Origin: Akkermansia muciniphila
Lineage (GTDB): Bacteria; Verrucomicrobiota; Verrucomicrobiia; Verrucomicrobiales; Akkermansiaceae
NCBI RefSeq assembly: GCF_040616545.1
Contig: NZ_CP156688.1
Coordinates: forward strand, 434,001 to 498,000
DNA: 64,000 nucleotides
Direction: 5' to 3'
The notes under the pieces are model-generated. The model saw only the letters and a program-made list of their open reading frames with translations. It searched no databases and had not been told where the DNA came from. A program made the position numbers and the translations under genes. Numbering within the stretch: position 1 is the stretch's first letter; each line of letters begins with the position of its first letter. This document shows positions 1 to 7,089 of the stretch, piece after piece.

Positions 1-850
1 GGGAATTCTGATACTGGAAACTGGTCGTCAGCACCGTCTTGGTGCGGGAATCATGCTGCCAGCGGAAAATGGGGGAAACCGTGTACTTCTGGCCCCCGTT
101 GGCTCCGTTGCTCAGCCAGAACGGACGTTCATACTCGGCAGCTACCACCGTGCGCAGGGCAAACCCCTCCGTTTCATCCCCCCTGTACCGGGTGTCGTCA
201 ATCGTTGCGCGGTACTTCTGCCCGTGGTGGGAAAGGCGGGCGTAAGCCGTCAATTCCGTCCGTTCCACGAAATCAGGCTCCTTCAGGATCAGGTTGATGG
301 AACCTCCGGCGCCGTATGCCCCGAGCGTACTGGTCTGGCCGCCGGAAATGGACCCGATGGGACCTTTGACAATTTCAATATTTTCAATCAGGGACGTATC
401 CATGCCGTACCCCATGCCGCGGGGAAGAGGCATGTTGCCTATCTGCACGTCGCTGCCCGCAAAACCGCGGATGGTGTACTGGTCCGCCGTGCGGGACAGC
501 AGCATGTCCCCGCCCGTATTGACGGAGGAATCCATGCGCAGGGCTTCCACCAGGGAATCGGAACCCTTGGAATCCATCAGGTCACGCGTAATGACGTTCA
601 CCGTCTGCGGCACCTCCTCCGTCTTCATGTTCGTGAGGGTGGCGGAACTGACCGTCTCCGCCCGCAGGGATTTGGAACGGATGGTCATCACACGTTCCGG
701 CATTTCCTGAACGCCCTCCTCTGCTGCGGCGGGTTTTGTCTCGGCATAGGCCGACTGGCCAAGGACGAGCAGGCTCCCGATGGCGGCGGCGCGGTGCAGT
801 CCACGCCCCTTGAGATGATGGCGGGGGGTATTCGTGTTGGATAAACGCAT
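1..850 (-). CDS. TonB-dependent outer-membrane receptor, N-terminal part
   Basis: The gene starts at 850 and runs off the left edge, so only about 283 N-terminal residues are visible. A signal peptide (hydrophobic run around residues 24-36, AYA-like cleavage site) is followed by a region matching the TonB plug domain. Visible plug motifs include an EVPQTVNVITRDLM segment, YTIRGFAGSDVQIG, and IENIEIVKGPIGSISGG followed by a glycine-rich loop and GGSINLILKEP. The beta-barrel begins after this and is cut off. Plug sequences of this kind are typical of siderophore or ferrichrome receptors that import ligands using TonB-ExbBD energy. The substrate cannot be read from the fragment. The gene is not coupled to its neighbour tyrA, from which it is separated by about 120 bp. 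Confidence 0.9.
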   Translation of the reverse strand, partial: MRLSNTNTPRHHLKGRGLHRAAAIGSLLVLGQSAYAETKPAAAEEGVQEMPERVMTIRSKSLRAETVSSATLTNMKTEEVPQTVNVITRDLMDSKGSDSLVEALRMDSSVNTGGDMLLSRTADQYTIRGFAGSDVQIGNMPLPRGMGYGMDTSLIENIEIVKGPIGSISGGQTSTLGAYGAGGSINLILKEPDFVERTELTAYARLSHHGQKYRATIDDTRYRGDETEGFALRTVVAAEYERPFWLSNGANGGQKYTVSPIFRWQHDSRTKTVLTTSFQYQNS

Positions 851-969
851 GGGGCAAGTATAAAAAGGAACGGACCTCCGTCCATCCCGGATTGTTAACA
901 ATTTGATAACAGGAAACCCTTCTCCCTTCCTGCCAAGGCACATCCATCCGCGGAAAATCCCGGCGCCCC

Positions 970-1857
970 TTACAGGCCAAGGGCGCGCGCACGGCTCTCC
1001 GCCGCGGCTTTCAGCCACTCCCGGAGCGCCTCCTTGTCCCCGGAGGCCAGACGGTTCCGCACCTCACCCAGATGGGACAGCGCGGCATCCAGCCGGTCCA
1101 GGACGGCAGGGGCATTTTCCGTCAGGATTTCCGCCCACATGGACGGTTCCCCCATGGAAACACGGGTGGTGTCCCGGAACCCTCCGGCGGAAATCAGCCC
1201 CAGGCGCTCCACATCCCCCCCGTCCAGGGCGGCGTGGACGCACAGGGCGGACAACGCATGCGGAATGTGGGAAATACGGGCTACGGAAGAATCATGGTCC
1301 GCCGCTTTCATCCGGATGCAATGGCAGCCCACGCGCTCCCAGAACCGCTGAAGCAGCAGCAGCATGTCCTCATGCACGTGCTCGTCATTCGTCAGGATGC
1401 AGGTGGCGTCCCGGAAAAGTTCTCCGGTGGCATGCTCCATGCCCTGCTTTTCAGAGCCGGCCATGGGATGGGAGCCGATGAACGCCACTCCGGCTTCCGT
1501 CAGGGCGGAACCCACGGCCTGGTGAACGCAGCCTTTCACGGAACCCACGTCCGTCACCAGGGCGCCCGGCTTCAGCAGGGGAAGCAGGCCGGGAACCAGG
1601 CGCGCCATCACGCCTACCGGGGTAGCGAGTATGACCAGGTCCGCACCTTCCACCACCTCTTCCACCCGGGTGGAGGCGCGATGCGCCGCTCCGGAAGCCC
1701 GGGCGTATTCCAATGGCTCCTCCCTCCTGCCCCACAGGCGCACGTGGGCATGGGGCATCTGCGCCCTCACGGCCAGCGCCAGGGACCCGCCCAGAAGGCC
1801 GGGGCCGAGAATGGCGATGGAGGAAAAGGAAAGCTGTTTGCGGGAAGGCTCGCTCAT
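970..1857 (-). CDS. tyrA: Prephenate dehydrogenase (TyrA family)
   Basis: This enzyme oxidatively decarboxylates prephenate to 4-hydroxyphenylpyruvate with NAD(P), in tyrosine biosynthesis. The N-terminus carries a Rossmann motif, AILGPGLLGGSLA (GxGxxG around residues 18-23). Family segments follow: VILATPVGVM, LVTDVGSVKG, FIGSHPMAGSEKQG (the prephenate-site His) and DHDSSVARISHIPHAL. At 295 residues it is a monofunctional enzyme with no chorismate mutase or ACT extension. An upstream ATG at 1941 would add 28 residues without family resemblance. That ATG overlaps the TGA of the preceding lipoprotein gene (TGATG), so translational coupling from it cannot be excluded. I chose 1857 because it lies just ahead of the conserved domain. 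Confidence 0.9.
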   Translation of the reverse strand: MSEPSRKQLSFSSIAILGPGLLGGSLALAVRAQMPHAHVRLWGRREEPLEYARASGAAHRASTRVEEVVEGADLVILATPVGVMARLVPGLLPLLKPGALVTDVGSVKGCVHQAVGSALTEAGVAFIGSHPMAGSEKQGMEHATGELFRDATCILTNDEHVHEDMLLLLQRFWERVGCHCIRMKAADHDSSVARISHIPHALSALCVHAALDGGDVERLGLISAGGFRDTTRVSMGEPSMWAEILTENAPAVLDRLDAALSHLGEVRNRLASGDKEALREWLKAAAESRARALGL

Positions 1858-1940
1858 GGTTTTCACAGGCGGATACGTCAGCGCCCCGGAACATGCGGGA
1901 TGCTCAGGGGCGCGGACATCATGGTTCTGCGGCGGCGGCA

Positions 1941-2498
1941 TCAGGGCACGCGGAACTTTTTGACTTCATTCGGGAAGTTGGTGTCGCGCAGCACGGTGCC
2001 GGAAGGATAGGGCTTGTTGGTGCTCCTGTTCAGAATCTTGATCTTCTTGGTGCGGTCATACGGGCTGACCACCACGGTGGGGTCCGCCGTAGGCCATGCC
2101 ACGGGAATGGAAGAGGGAGCGGAAGGCTCCACGGGCCTGGGAGCGGCAATGCCGGAACTGGAAGCATCACCCACGGGATTGGGAACGACGGGCTTCGGGA
2201 CGACAGGCGCGGGCGGCGTAATGTTATTGCTGCCGCCCACCAGGTTGCCGATGGTTCCGGAATTGGTCTGGGCCGGATCCGGATTAAAGCCGGAATTCTG
2301 CCCCCCTGCCGGGTCCAGAGAATTTTCACGCTGAATTTCATTCAACAGGCTGCTGCCCTGGGAGCCAGAGCCGGACGGGTAGACATTTTCCGTAGGATAA
2401 ATGCCTATTGGGCGTTCATTCACGCGTTCCGTTTCACAGGAAGGCAGAAGAATTGCGCCTGCGGCCAGCAGCACGCCTATCGTCTGGGAAGTATTCAT
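1941..2498 (-). CDS. Proline-rich lipoprotein of unknown function
   Basis: A 185-residue protein with a lipoprotein signal: a short hydrophobic helix ending in the lipobox LLPSC (Cys about residue 21). The central third is low-complexity and rich in Pro, Val, Asn and Ser (for example APVVPKPVVPNP), like a periplasmic spacer or wall-spanning linker. The last 45 residues look structured, with a basic TKKIKILNRSTNK segment and a stretch reading SGTVLRDTNFPNEVKKFRVP. I do not recognise the family. The start at 2498 fits the signal peptide and follows a purine-rich stretch. The stop overlaps an upstream ATG of the tyrA frame. Confidence 0.75.
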   Translation of the reverse strand: MNTSQTIGVLLAAGAILLPSCETERVNERPIGIYPTENVYPSGSGSQGSSLLNEIQRENSLDPAGGQNSGFNPDPAQTNSGTIGNLVGGSNNITPPAPVVPKPVVPNPVGDASSSGIAAPRPVEPSAPSSIPVAWPTADPTVVVSPYDRTKKIKILNRSTNKPYPSGTVLRDTNFPNEVKKFRVP

Positions 2499-2895
2499 AT
2501 GATCTCTCTTCGGGTGATAGCTTTCTGCCAGCATCCTACGGCCCCCCACCCTCATGTCAACCATAAAGCCTGTTTGCCGAACCGCTTCATGACAAGGATT
2601 CTCCGGTCCCTGGCAGCGCATTTGCGCAAAGCCGCATGGGGCTTGCTGCCGGCGGAATGCCTTTTTCTCCGGAAAAAGCGGGGAAATAACCCGTAATAGC
2701 CCGGTCCGGACAGGCGGAGGGAGCAGATGATGCCCCGCTGTCCTCTTGCTGTCCATCCTGTCCCTCATGGAAGCCACCCTGTTCCCATCCCGTGGTTTCC
2801 CGGCCTCTCCAGCCCCATCAGGGCACGCTCCGGCCCCGCCCTGCGGAAACAGATTATCCTTCCCTACCCCCTGTGATCTGCTACAATCCGCCCAC
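2499..2895. other. Divergent intergenic region without a gene
   Basis: About 400 bp between the lipoprotein gene (leftward) and the MFS-acyltransferase gene (rightward). Apart from the possible leftward promoter near 2533-2560 I see only a short weak inverted repeat around 2660-2680. The frame of the rightward gene is open upstream to 2746, but those 50 residues are proline-rich, unlike the family, and precede the usual N-terminus. Confidence 0.5.
2533..2560 (-). promoter_or_regulatory. Possible sigma-70-type promoter for the 1941-2498 lipoprotein
   Basis: Read on the minus strand there is a perfect TTGACA (2555-2560), a 16-bp spacer and TAGGAT (2533-2538), about 35 bp ahead of the start codon. 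The -10 matches the consensus at only four of six positions. Confidence 0.45.
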
Positions 2896-5538
2896 ATGGA
2901 TGACGTACAGACATCTAAGAAAAAAATGCCCTCAAAAAAAGAATGGAGGGGGTTTTATTCCCTGATTCTCATTCAAGCCCAGAACGCCTTTAATGAAAAA
3001 GCCGCCCAGTTCCTGCTGATTCCGCTGGGCGTCTGGCTGGCCGCCAACAGCGCCGTGTACGGACCGGATTCCTGGGTCAACTCCCTCCAGTACATTCTGG
3101 CCTGCATCTTCGTACTCCCCTATATCCTGTTCTCCCCCTTCGTCGGCTGGCTGGCGGACTGCTTCTGCAAGGCACGCATCATCCAGTTCATGTCCTTCCT
3201 CCAGATCCTGGTGCTGGGGGCCATGTTCCTGTGCTACAAGTATGAGAATATTGAAATGGCCGTTTTCTGGTTCTGCGTCTTTTCCGTCCAGGCAACCATC
3301 CTGAGCCCGGCAAAAAAGGGGGTGGTCAAGGACATGGTGGGCTCCCGGCAATTGGGCTATGCCTCCGGCCTGATGGAAATGAGCCTGATCCTGTCCATGC
3401 TGGCGGCCCAGATCGGCATTTTCGTCTGGTTTGACATCCTGCAAGTCTCCTCCAATGACGGCTGGGAAGCGGCCGCCTTCCCCACGCTCATCCTCACCTG
3501 CATCGCCGTTCCGGTAGCCATCGCGGCCCTGTCCCTCCCCCGGTATCCGGCCAACCAGACCCGGAAATTCGAATGGAAGCTATTTTACGAGCACTTCGTG
3601 CAGCTCAAGTACCTGTGGAGCCAGCGCGACCTGCGGCTGAGTGAAATAGGCGTCTCCTACTTCTGGTTCCTGGCCGGAGCCCTGATGCTGATCTCCCTGC
3701 AAATCGCCCAGGAGCATCCGATTGACGGCACAGGCTTCAGCATGTCCGCGGCCATCCTCATGGCGTGGCTCAGCGGCGGCACCGTGGTGGGCGGCGTGAT
3801 CGCCTCCATCATCTGCCGCAAGAAAATTGAACTGGGGCTCATCCCCCTGGGCGCCATCGGGTTCACGATCGGCTGCATTTTCATGTCCTTCTTCGCTCCC
3901 GGCTCCCTGCCCAGCAACATCGGCTTCGGCATCACGGGGGCCTTTGCCGCCGCATACCTGGTGCCGCTGAACGCCCACCTTCAGGATAATTGCGACCCAT
4001 CCAACCGCAGCACGGTGATTGCCGCAGGCAACCTGATGGACTGCCTGATGGGCCTGGTGGCCGTCGGCGTCCAGCTCATGCTGAGGAACATCTTCTCCAT
4101 CCAGAACCAGTTCTGGGTGCTGGCGGCCCTGGGCGCGGGCATCACGATTGTGGCGTTCCGCCTCATTCCCCGTGAATTCATCCGCATGATGGGCCTGTGG
4201 ATCATGCGCATCGTGTACCGCTCCCGCATCATCCACCAGGACCGCATCCCGGAGGACGGGGGAGCCATCATCGTTTCCAACCACGTCACTTACGGGGACG
4301 CGCTCTTCCTTTCCCTCATCTGCCCGCGCCCCATCCGCTTCATCGTGGCGGAGGAGTTCGTAGCCATCCGCTGGCTCGGCTGGATTCTGGAACTCTTCAA
4401 CTGCCTCCCCATTTCCTCCCGGAACCCCCGTGAAGCGCTGTCCAAGGCCATCCAGGCCCTCAAGGCCGGGGAAGTGATCTGCATCTTCCCGGAAGGCCAG
4501 CTCACCCGCACGGGCACCCTCTGCGCGGCGCGCAAGGGCCTGGAAATGCTGGCCAAAAAATCAAGCTGCCCCATCGTCCCCATTTACATGGACGAGCTGT
4601 GGGGGAGCATCTTCTCCTACTCCGGCAACCGCTTTTTCTCCAAGGCCCCCCTCCGCATTCCCTACCGCTTCACCGCGGCCATCGGAGAACCCATTGCGCC
4701 TGAAGCCGTCAACCCCCGCATCGTCATCAACACCCTGCGGGAACTTTCCTCCACCTGCCTGGAAATTGCCGCCAGCATCGGCCGGGATACCATCCTGAAC
4801 CATCTGGAACGCATCGCCCACAAGCCGCTGGTCATCGCTAAAAACGCACGGCTCACCGGGTATGAAATTGCGGAATGCCTGATGAACGACACCGTGGACG
4901 CGGAACATCCGGAACTCAGGAAATGGCTGGCCAACCTGCTGGACAGCTCCCGCTCCCAGAGCCGCCTGTGCGATTTCTGGATGAACGCCCAGCAGCTTGA
5001 ACGCGTGAACTCCCTCCAGCCCCGTGAACTGCTGCTGACCAGCGTGGGGCATGACGAGGTGCATGAGACGGTGGCTTCCGTTCTGTGGCCCATCCTCACC
5101 AGCACCCCCGTGTACCTCATTGGAGACACGGACCACAGCATGCCGGAAGGCATCAAGCAGGTGGCGGGCTCCGACTTCCTGCGCCGCAGGCTGTACGGCC
5201 TGGTGCCGGAGACGCGGACGCCGTTTTATGATTTCAGCGGCTCCGGGGACCTGGTGCTTCCCAACATCGGGTGGCGCCCCTGCTTCGCCACGGACCGCGG
5301 CATCATCCTGGCCATGTCCATGAAGAGAAGCGTCTTCAAGCTGGATGACGGCACCGTGCAGCTCGGCATGAGGGCCAGAACCAGAGGACGCCTGCTGCCC
5401 GGCTTCTACCTGAAGCCCCCCCTGTCCAACGTCATCGCCGGGGCAACGCTCCCCACCCCTTATTCCCTGCCGCCCAACCTGTATCTGGATGAATCCGGAT
5501 TCCTGGCGGAACTCCAATCCTCCAACCATGAGCAATAG
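2896..5538 (+). CDS. MFS transporter fused to a PlsC-type acyltransferase (lysophospholipid import and re-acylation)
   Basis: An 880-residue fusion. Residues about 15-420 form a 12-helix major facilitator domain resembling LplT-type lysophospholipid flippases. Residues about 430-640 are a 1-acyl-glycerophosphate acyltransferase domain with the catalytic NHxxxxD box (His463 and Asp468 in SNHVTYGDALF) and the FPEGQLTRTG acceptor-site motif. In the three-part Aas-like fusions known from many bacteria an acyl-ACP synthetase (AMP-binding) domain follows. Here only about 230 residues remain and I see no AMP-binding signature, so the tail is shorter and of unclear function. The likely role is uptake of lysophospholipid across the inner membrane and its re-acylation. 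The start at 2896 gives the expected short cytoplasmic N-terminus. The 3' end overlaps the next gene by 11 bp. Confidence 0.88.
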   Translation: MDDVQTSKKKMPSKKEWRGFYSLILIQAQNAFNEKAAQFLLIPLGVWLAANSAVYGPDSWVNSLQYILACIFVLPYILFSPFVGWLADCFCKARIIQFMSFLQILVLGAMFLCYKYENIEMAVFWFCVFSVQATILSPAKKGVVKDMVGSRQLGYASGLMEMSLILSMLAAQIGIFVWFDILQVSSNDGWEAAAFPTLILTCIAVPVAIAALSLPRYPANQTRKFEWKLFYEHFVQLKYLWSQRDLRLSEIGVSYFWFLAGALMLISLQIAQEHPIDGTGFSMSAAILMAWLSGGTVVGGVIASIICRKKIELGLIPLGAIGFTIGCIFMSFFAPGSLPSNIGFGITGAFAAAYLVPLNAHLQDNCDPSNRSTVIAAGNLMDCLMGLVAVGVQLMLRNIFSIQNQFWVLAALGAGITIVAFRLIPREFIRMMGLWIMRIVYRSRIIHQDRIPEDGGAIIVSNHVTYGDALFLSLICPRPIRFIVAEEFVAIRWLGWILELFNCLPISSRNPREALSKAIQALKAGEVICIFPEGQLTRTGTLCAARKGLEMLAKKSSCPIVPIYMDELWGSIFSYSGNRFFSKAPLRIPYRFTAAIGEPIAPEAVNPRIVINTLRELSSTCLEIAASIGRDTILNHLERIAHKPLVIAKNARLTGYEIAECLMNDTVDAEHPELRKWLANLLDSSRSQSRLCDFWMNAQQLERVNSLQPRELLLTSVGHDEVHETVASVLWPILTSTPVYLIGDTDHSMPEGIKQVAGSDFLRRRLYGLVPETRTPFYDFSGSGDLVLPNIGWRPCFATDRGIILAMSMKRSVFKLDDGTVQLGMRARTRGRLLPGFYLKPPLSNVIAGATLPTPYSLPPNLYLDESGFLAELQSSNHEQ

Positions 5539-5995
5539 CACCTCTCCCTCCCGCCTCCCCATCCCGCAGTATGTAATGACGCTGGCGCATGCGGCCGCGC
5601 TGCGCTCGGAAGACCCGTACCGCAAGGTGGGGGCCGCCGCCCTGGACGCGGACAACCGCGTGATCGGCACCGCCTACAACGGCCTGTATCCCGGATTCAA
5701 GGCGCAGGACACCTTCTGGGCCAGCCGGGATGAACGCCAGAAGTACATGCTGCACGCGGAGATCAACCTGTGCAGCCTGTTCCGGAGGGGGGAAGCCAGG
5801 GTGGTGGCATGCACCACGATGCCCTGCACCTCATGCATGCAGGCCCTGTGCGCCCACGGCGTGAAAACCATCTATTACTGTGAGCCGTATGAAAAATCAG
5901 AGGCTCCCGCCATTGCCAGCCTTTACGGCGTGGAACTGATCCAGGTCACGGATTACCCGCTCAGCCGGCACTTCCCCCTTGTTCTGGACTGTTGA
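5528..5995 (+). CDS. dCMP-deaminase-like zinc cytidine deaminase family protein
   Basis: A 155-residue protein of the cytidine/deoxycytidylate deaminase fold. The zinc site is complete: His76-Ala-Glu78 (HAEINLC) and Pro-Cys100-x-x-Cys103 (MPCTSCMQAL). The stretch DPYRKVGAAALDADNRVIGTAYNG is typical of dCMP deaminases, which make dUMP for thymidylate synthesis. The start overlaps the preceding fusion gene by 11 bp, so translation is probably coupled. An in-frame ATG at 5489 would give 13 extra residues. The substrate (dCMP versus another cytidine) is inferred from family resemblance only. Confidence 0.85.
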   Translation: MSNSTSPSRLPIPQYVMTLAHAAALRSEDPYRKVGAAALDADNRVIGTAYNGLYPGFKAQDTFWASRDERQKYMLHAEINLCSLFRRGEARVVACTTMPCTSCMQALCAHGVKTIYYCEPYEKSEAPAIASLYGVELIQVTDYPLSRHFPLVLDC

Positions 5996-6009
5996 GCCTC
6001 CGGGAGGCT
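5995..6009. other. Short inverted repeat over convergent stop codons
   Basis: AGCCTC and GAGGCT face each other with a 3-nt loop between the ends of the deaminase gene and the convergent lipoprotein gene. No T-tract follows on either strand, so its use as a terminator is uncertain. Confidence 0.3.
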
Positions 6010-6469
6010 AATCCCGGTGCACGCGGCAGGTCCATCCGGCCATGGGGCGGGGAACGCCGTCAATGGAGAAGTCCAGATCGGGCCCGGTTTCCGTGATGGT
6101 TCCTGAAACAACCACGCCCGCCTCCCTTCCGGAATCGTCAAAGGAAATATTCACATCCCTCATGGAGCACGCGGCGACGCTGTTTGAAGCCGGGGAAATA
6201 TTCAGAACGCCGGAATTGGCGCCTTCATTGAACCGGTACGTGTAAACTCCATCATACACGGTTCTCGTCTCCATCCTGATGACGTCCGCATCCTGCGCGC
6301 CGAACTGGAGCCTGTACAGCATGGTTCCGCCCTCAAACAGGCTCACCTGCTGCCCGCTCAGGGAAACATTCCCGTCATCTCCGGATTTTCCCGAACCTCC
6401 CCCGCATCCGGACAAGAGCCCAACCATCGGCACAGGAAGCAAAAACAGGACAGAAAAAAACTTCTTCAT
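6008..6469 (-). CDS. Small Cys-Gly-Gly lipoprotein
   Basis: A 153-residue predicted lipoprotein. The signal MKKFFSVLFLLPVPMVG ends in the lipobox LLSGC, followed by a Gly/Ser/Asp linker. The remainder is beta-rich with a segment YTYRFNEGANSGVLNIS. A similar pattern (aromatic, basic, Gly-Asn-Ala, LNL) occurs in the lipoprotein at 23675-24157, so the two may belong to one family. Two Cys residues in the mature part could form a disulfide. Function unknown. The start at 6469 is preferred over an upstream ATG at 6505 because it begins a normal signal peptide. Confidence 0.7.
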   Translation of the reverse strand: MKKFFSVLFLLPVPMVGLLSGCGGGSGKSGDDGNVSLSGQQVSLFEGGTMLYRLQFGAQDADVIRMETRTVYDGVYTYRFNEGANSGVLNISPASNSVAACSMRDVNISFDDSGREAGVVVSGTITETGPDLDFSIDGVPRPMAGWTCRVHRD

Positions 6470-6551
6470 GCCCGGGAAAATGCACAACAGAAAAATACAA
6501 GTCAAGTTTACTCAACTATTATCTCATTTTTCCAACATTTTTTCATCTTAT

Positions 6552-6580
6552 AAAAAAACCGCCTGTTTTCACAGGCGGTT
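6552..6580 (-). terminator. Rho-independent terminator after the OsmC-family gene
   Basis: A perfect 10-bp stem (AACCGCCTGT / ACAGGCGGTT) with a TTTC loop. An A-run at 6552-6558 becomes the T-tract on the minus strand. It lies 20 bp past the stop of the 6602-7009 gene. Confidence 0.85.
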
Positions 6581-6601
6581 TCAAGAAAACACGGATGGCC
6601 G

Positions 6602-7009
6602 TCAACCAACCCAGTTCCAGGTGATGGGGATTTCAATGTCGGGATGCAGGCTGTGCTTCACGGGGCAGCTCAGCGCGGCCTGCTCCAGCATCTTCCTGTC
6701 CGGATGATCCGCAGGAAGGGGCACGGTGATCACTACTTCCAGCTTTCCGATGCGGCGGGGTTCCGCGTTCATGTGCTTGCCCACTTCCACTGTCATGCCT
6801 TCCAGCTTAAGGCCCTTGCGTGCGGCCACGATGCCCATGATCGTGCTCATGCAGCCTGCCAGGGCCGCGCCCACAAGGTCCGTGGGGGAGAAGGATTCCC
6901 CCTTGCCATTGTTATCCACGGGGGCATCCGTGGAGAACGTGGCCCCGGAAGGTTCGTGAACCATGGAGCAGCGGAGGCCGCCCTCGTACGTCGTTTTAGT
7001 TTTTACCAT
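6602..7009 (-). CDS. OsmC/Ohr-family peroxiredoxin-like protein
   Basis: A 135-residue OsmC-family protein. The two conserved Cys residues are present: Cys53 in LVGAALAGCMST and Cys115 in AALSCPVKHSLH. In this family they form the thiol pair that reduces organic hydroperoxides. The segments ESFSPTDLVGAALAGC and the C-terminal HP-D-ITW ending are typical of the OsmC-like branch rather than Ohr. It is a single-gene unit with its own terminator. The precise substrate is not readable from sequence. Confidence 0.88.
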   Translation of the reverse strand: MVKTKTTYEGGLRCSMVHEPSGATFSTDAPVDNNGKGESFSPTDLVGAALAGCMSTIMGIVAARKGLKLEGMTVEVGKHMNAEPRRIGKLEVVITVPLPADHPDRKMLEQAALSCPVKHSLHPDIEIPITWNWVG

Positions 7010-7089
7010 GACCGTATTTTATACAAGCCGCCGCACCATGCAACACACAAACATTGAATCCCCCCCTTGTTTATGGTTCTCTGCTTGTC

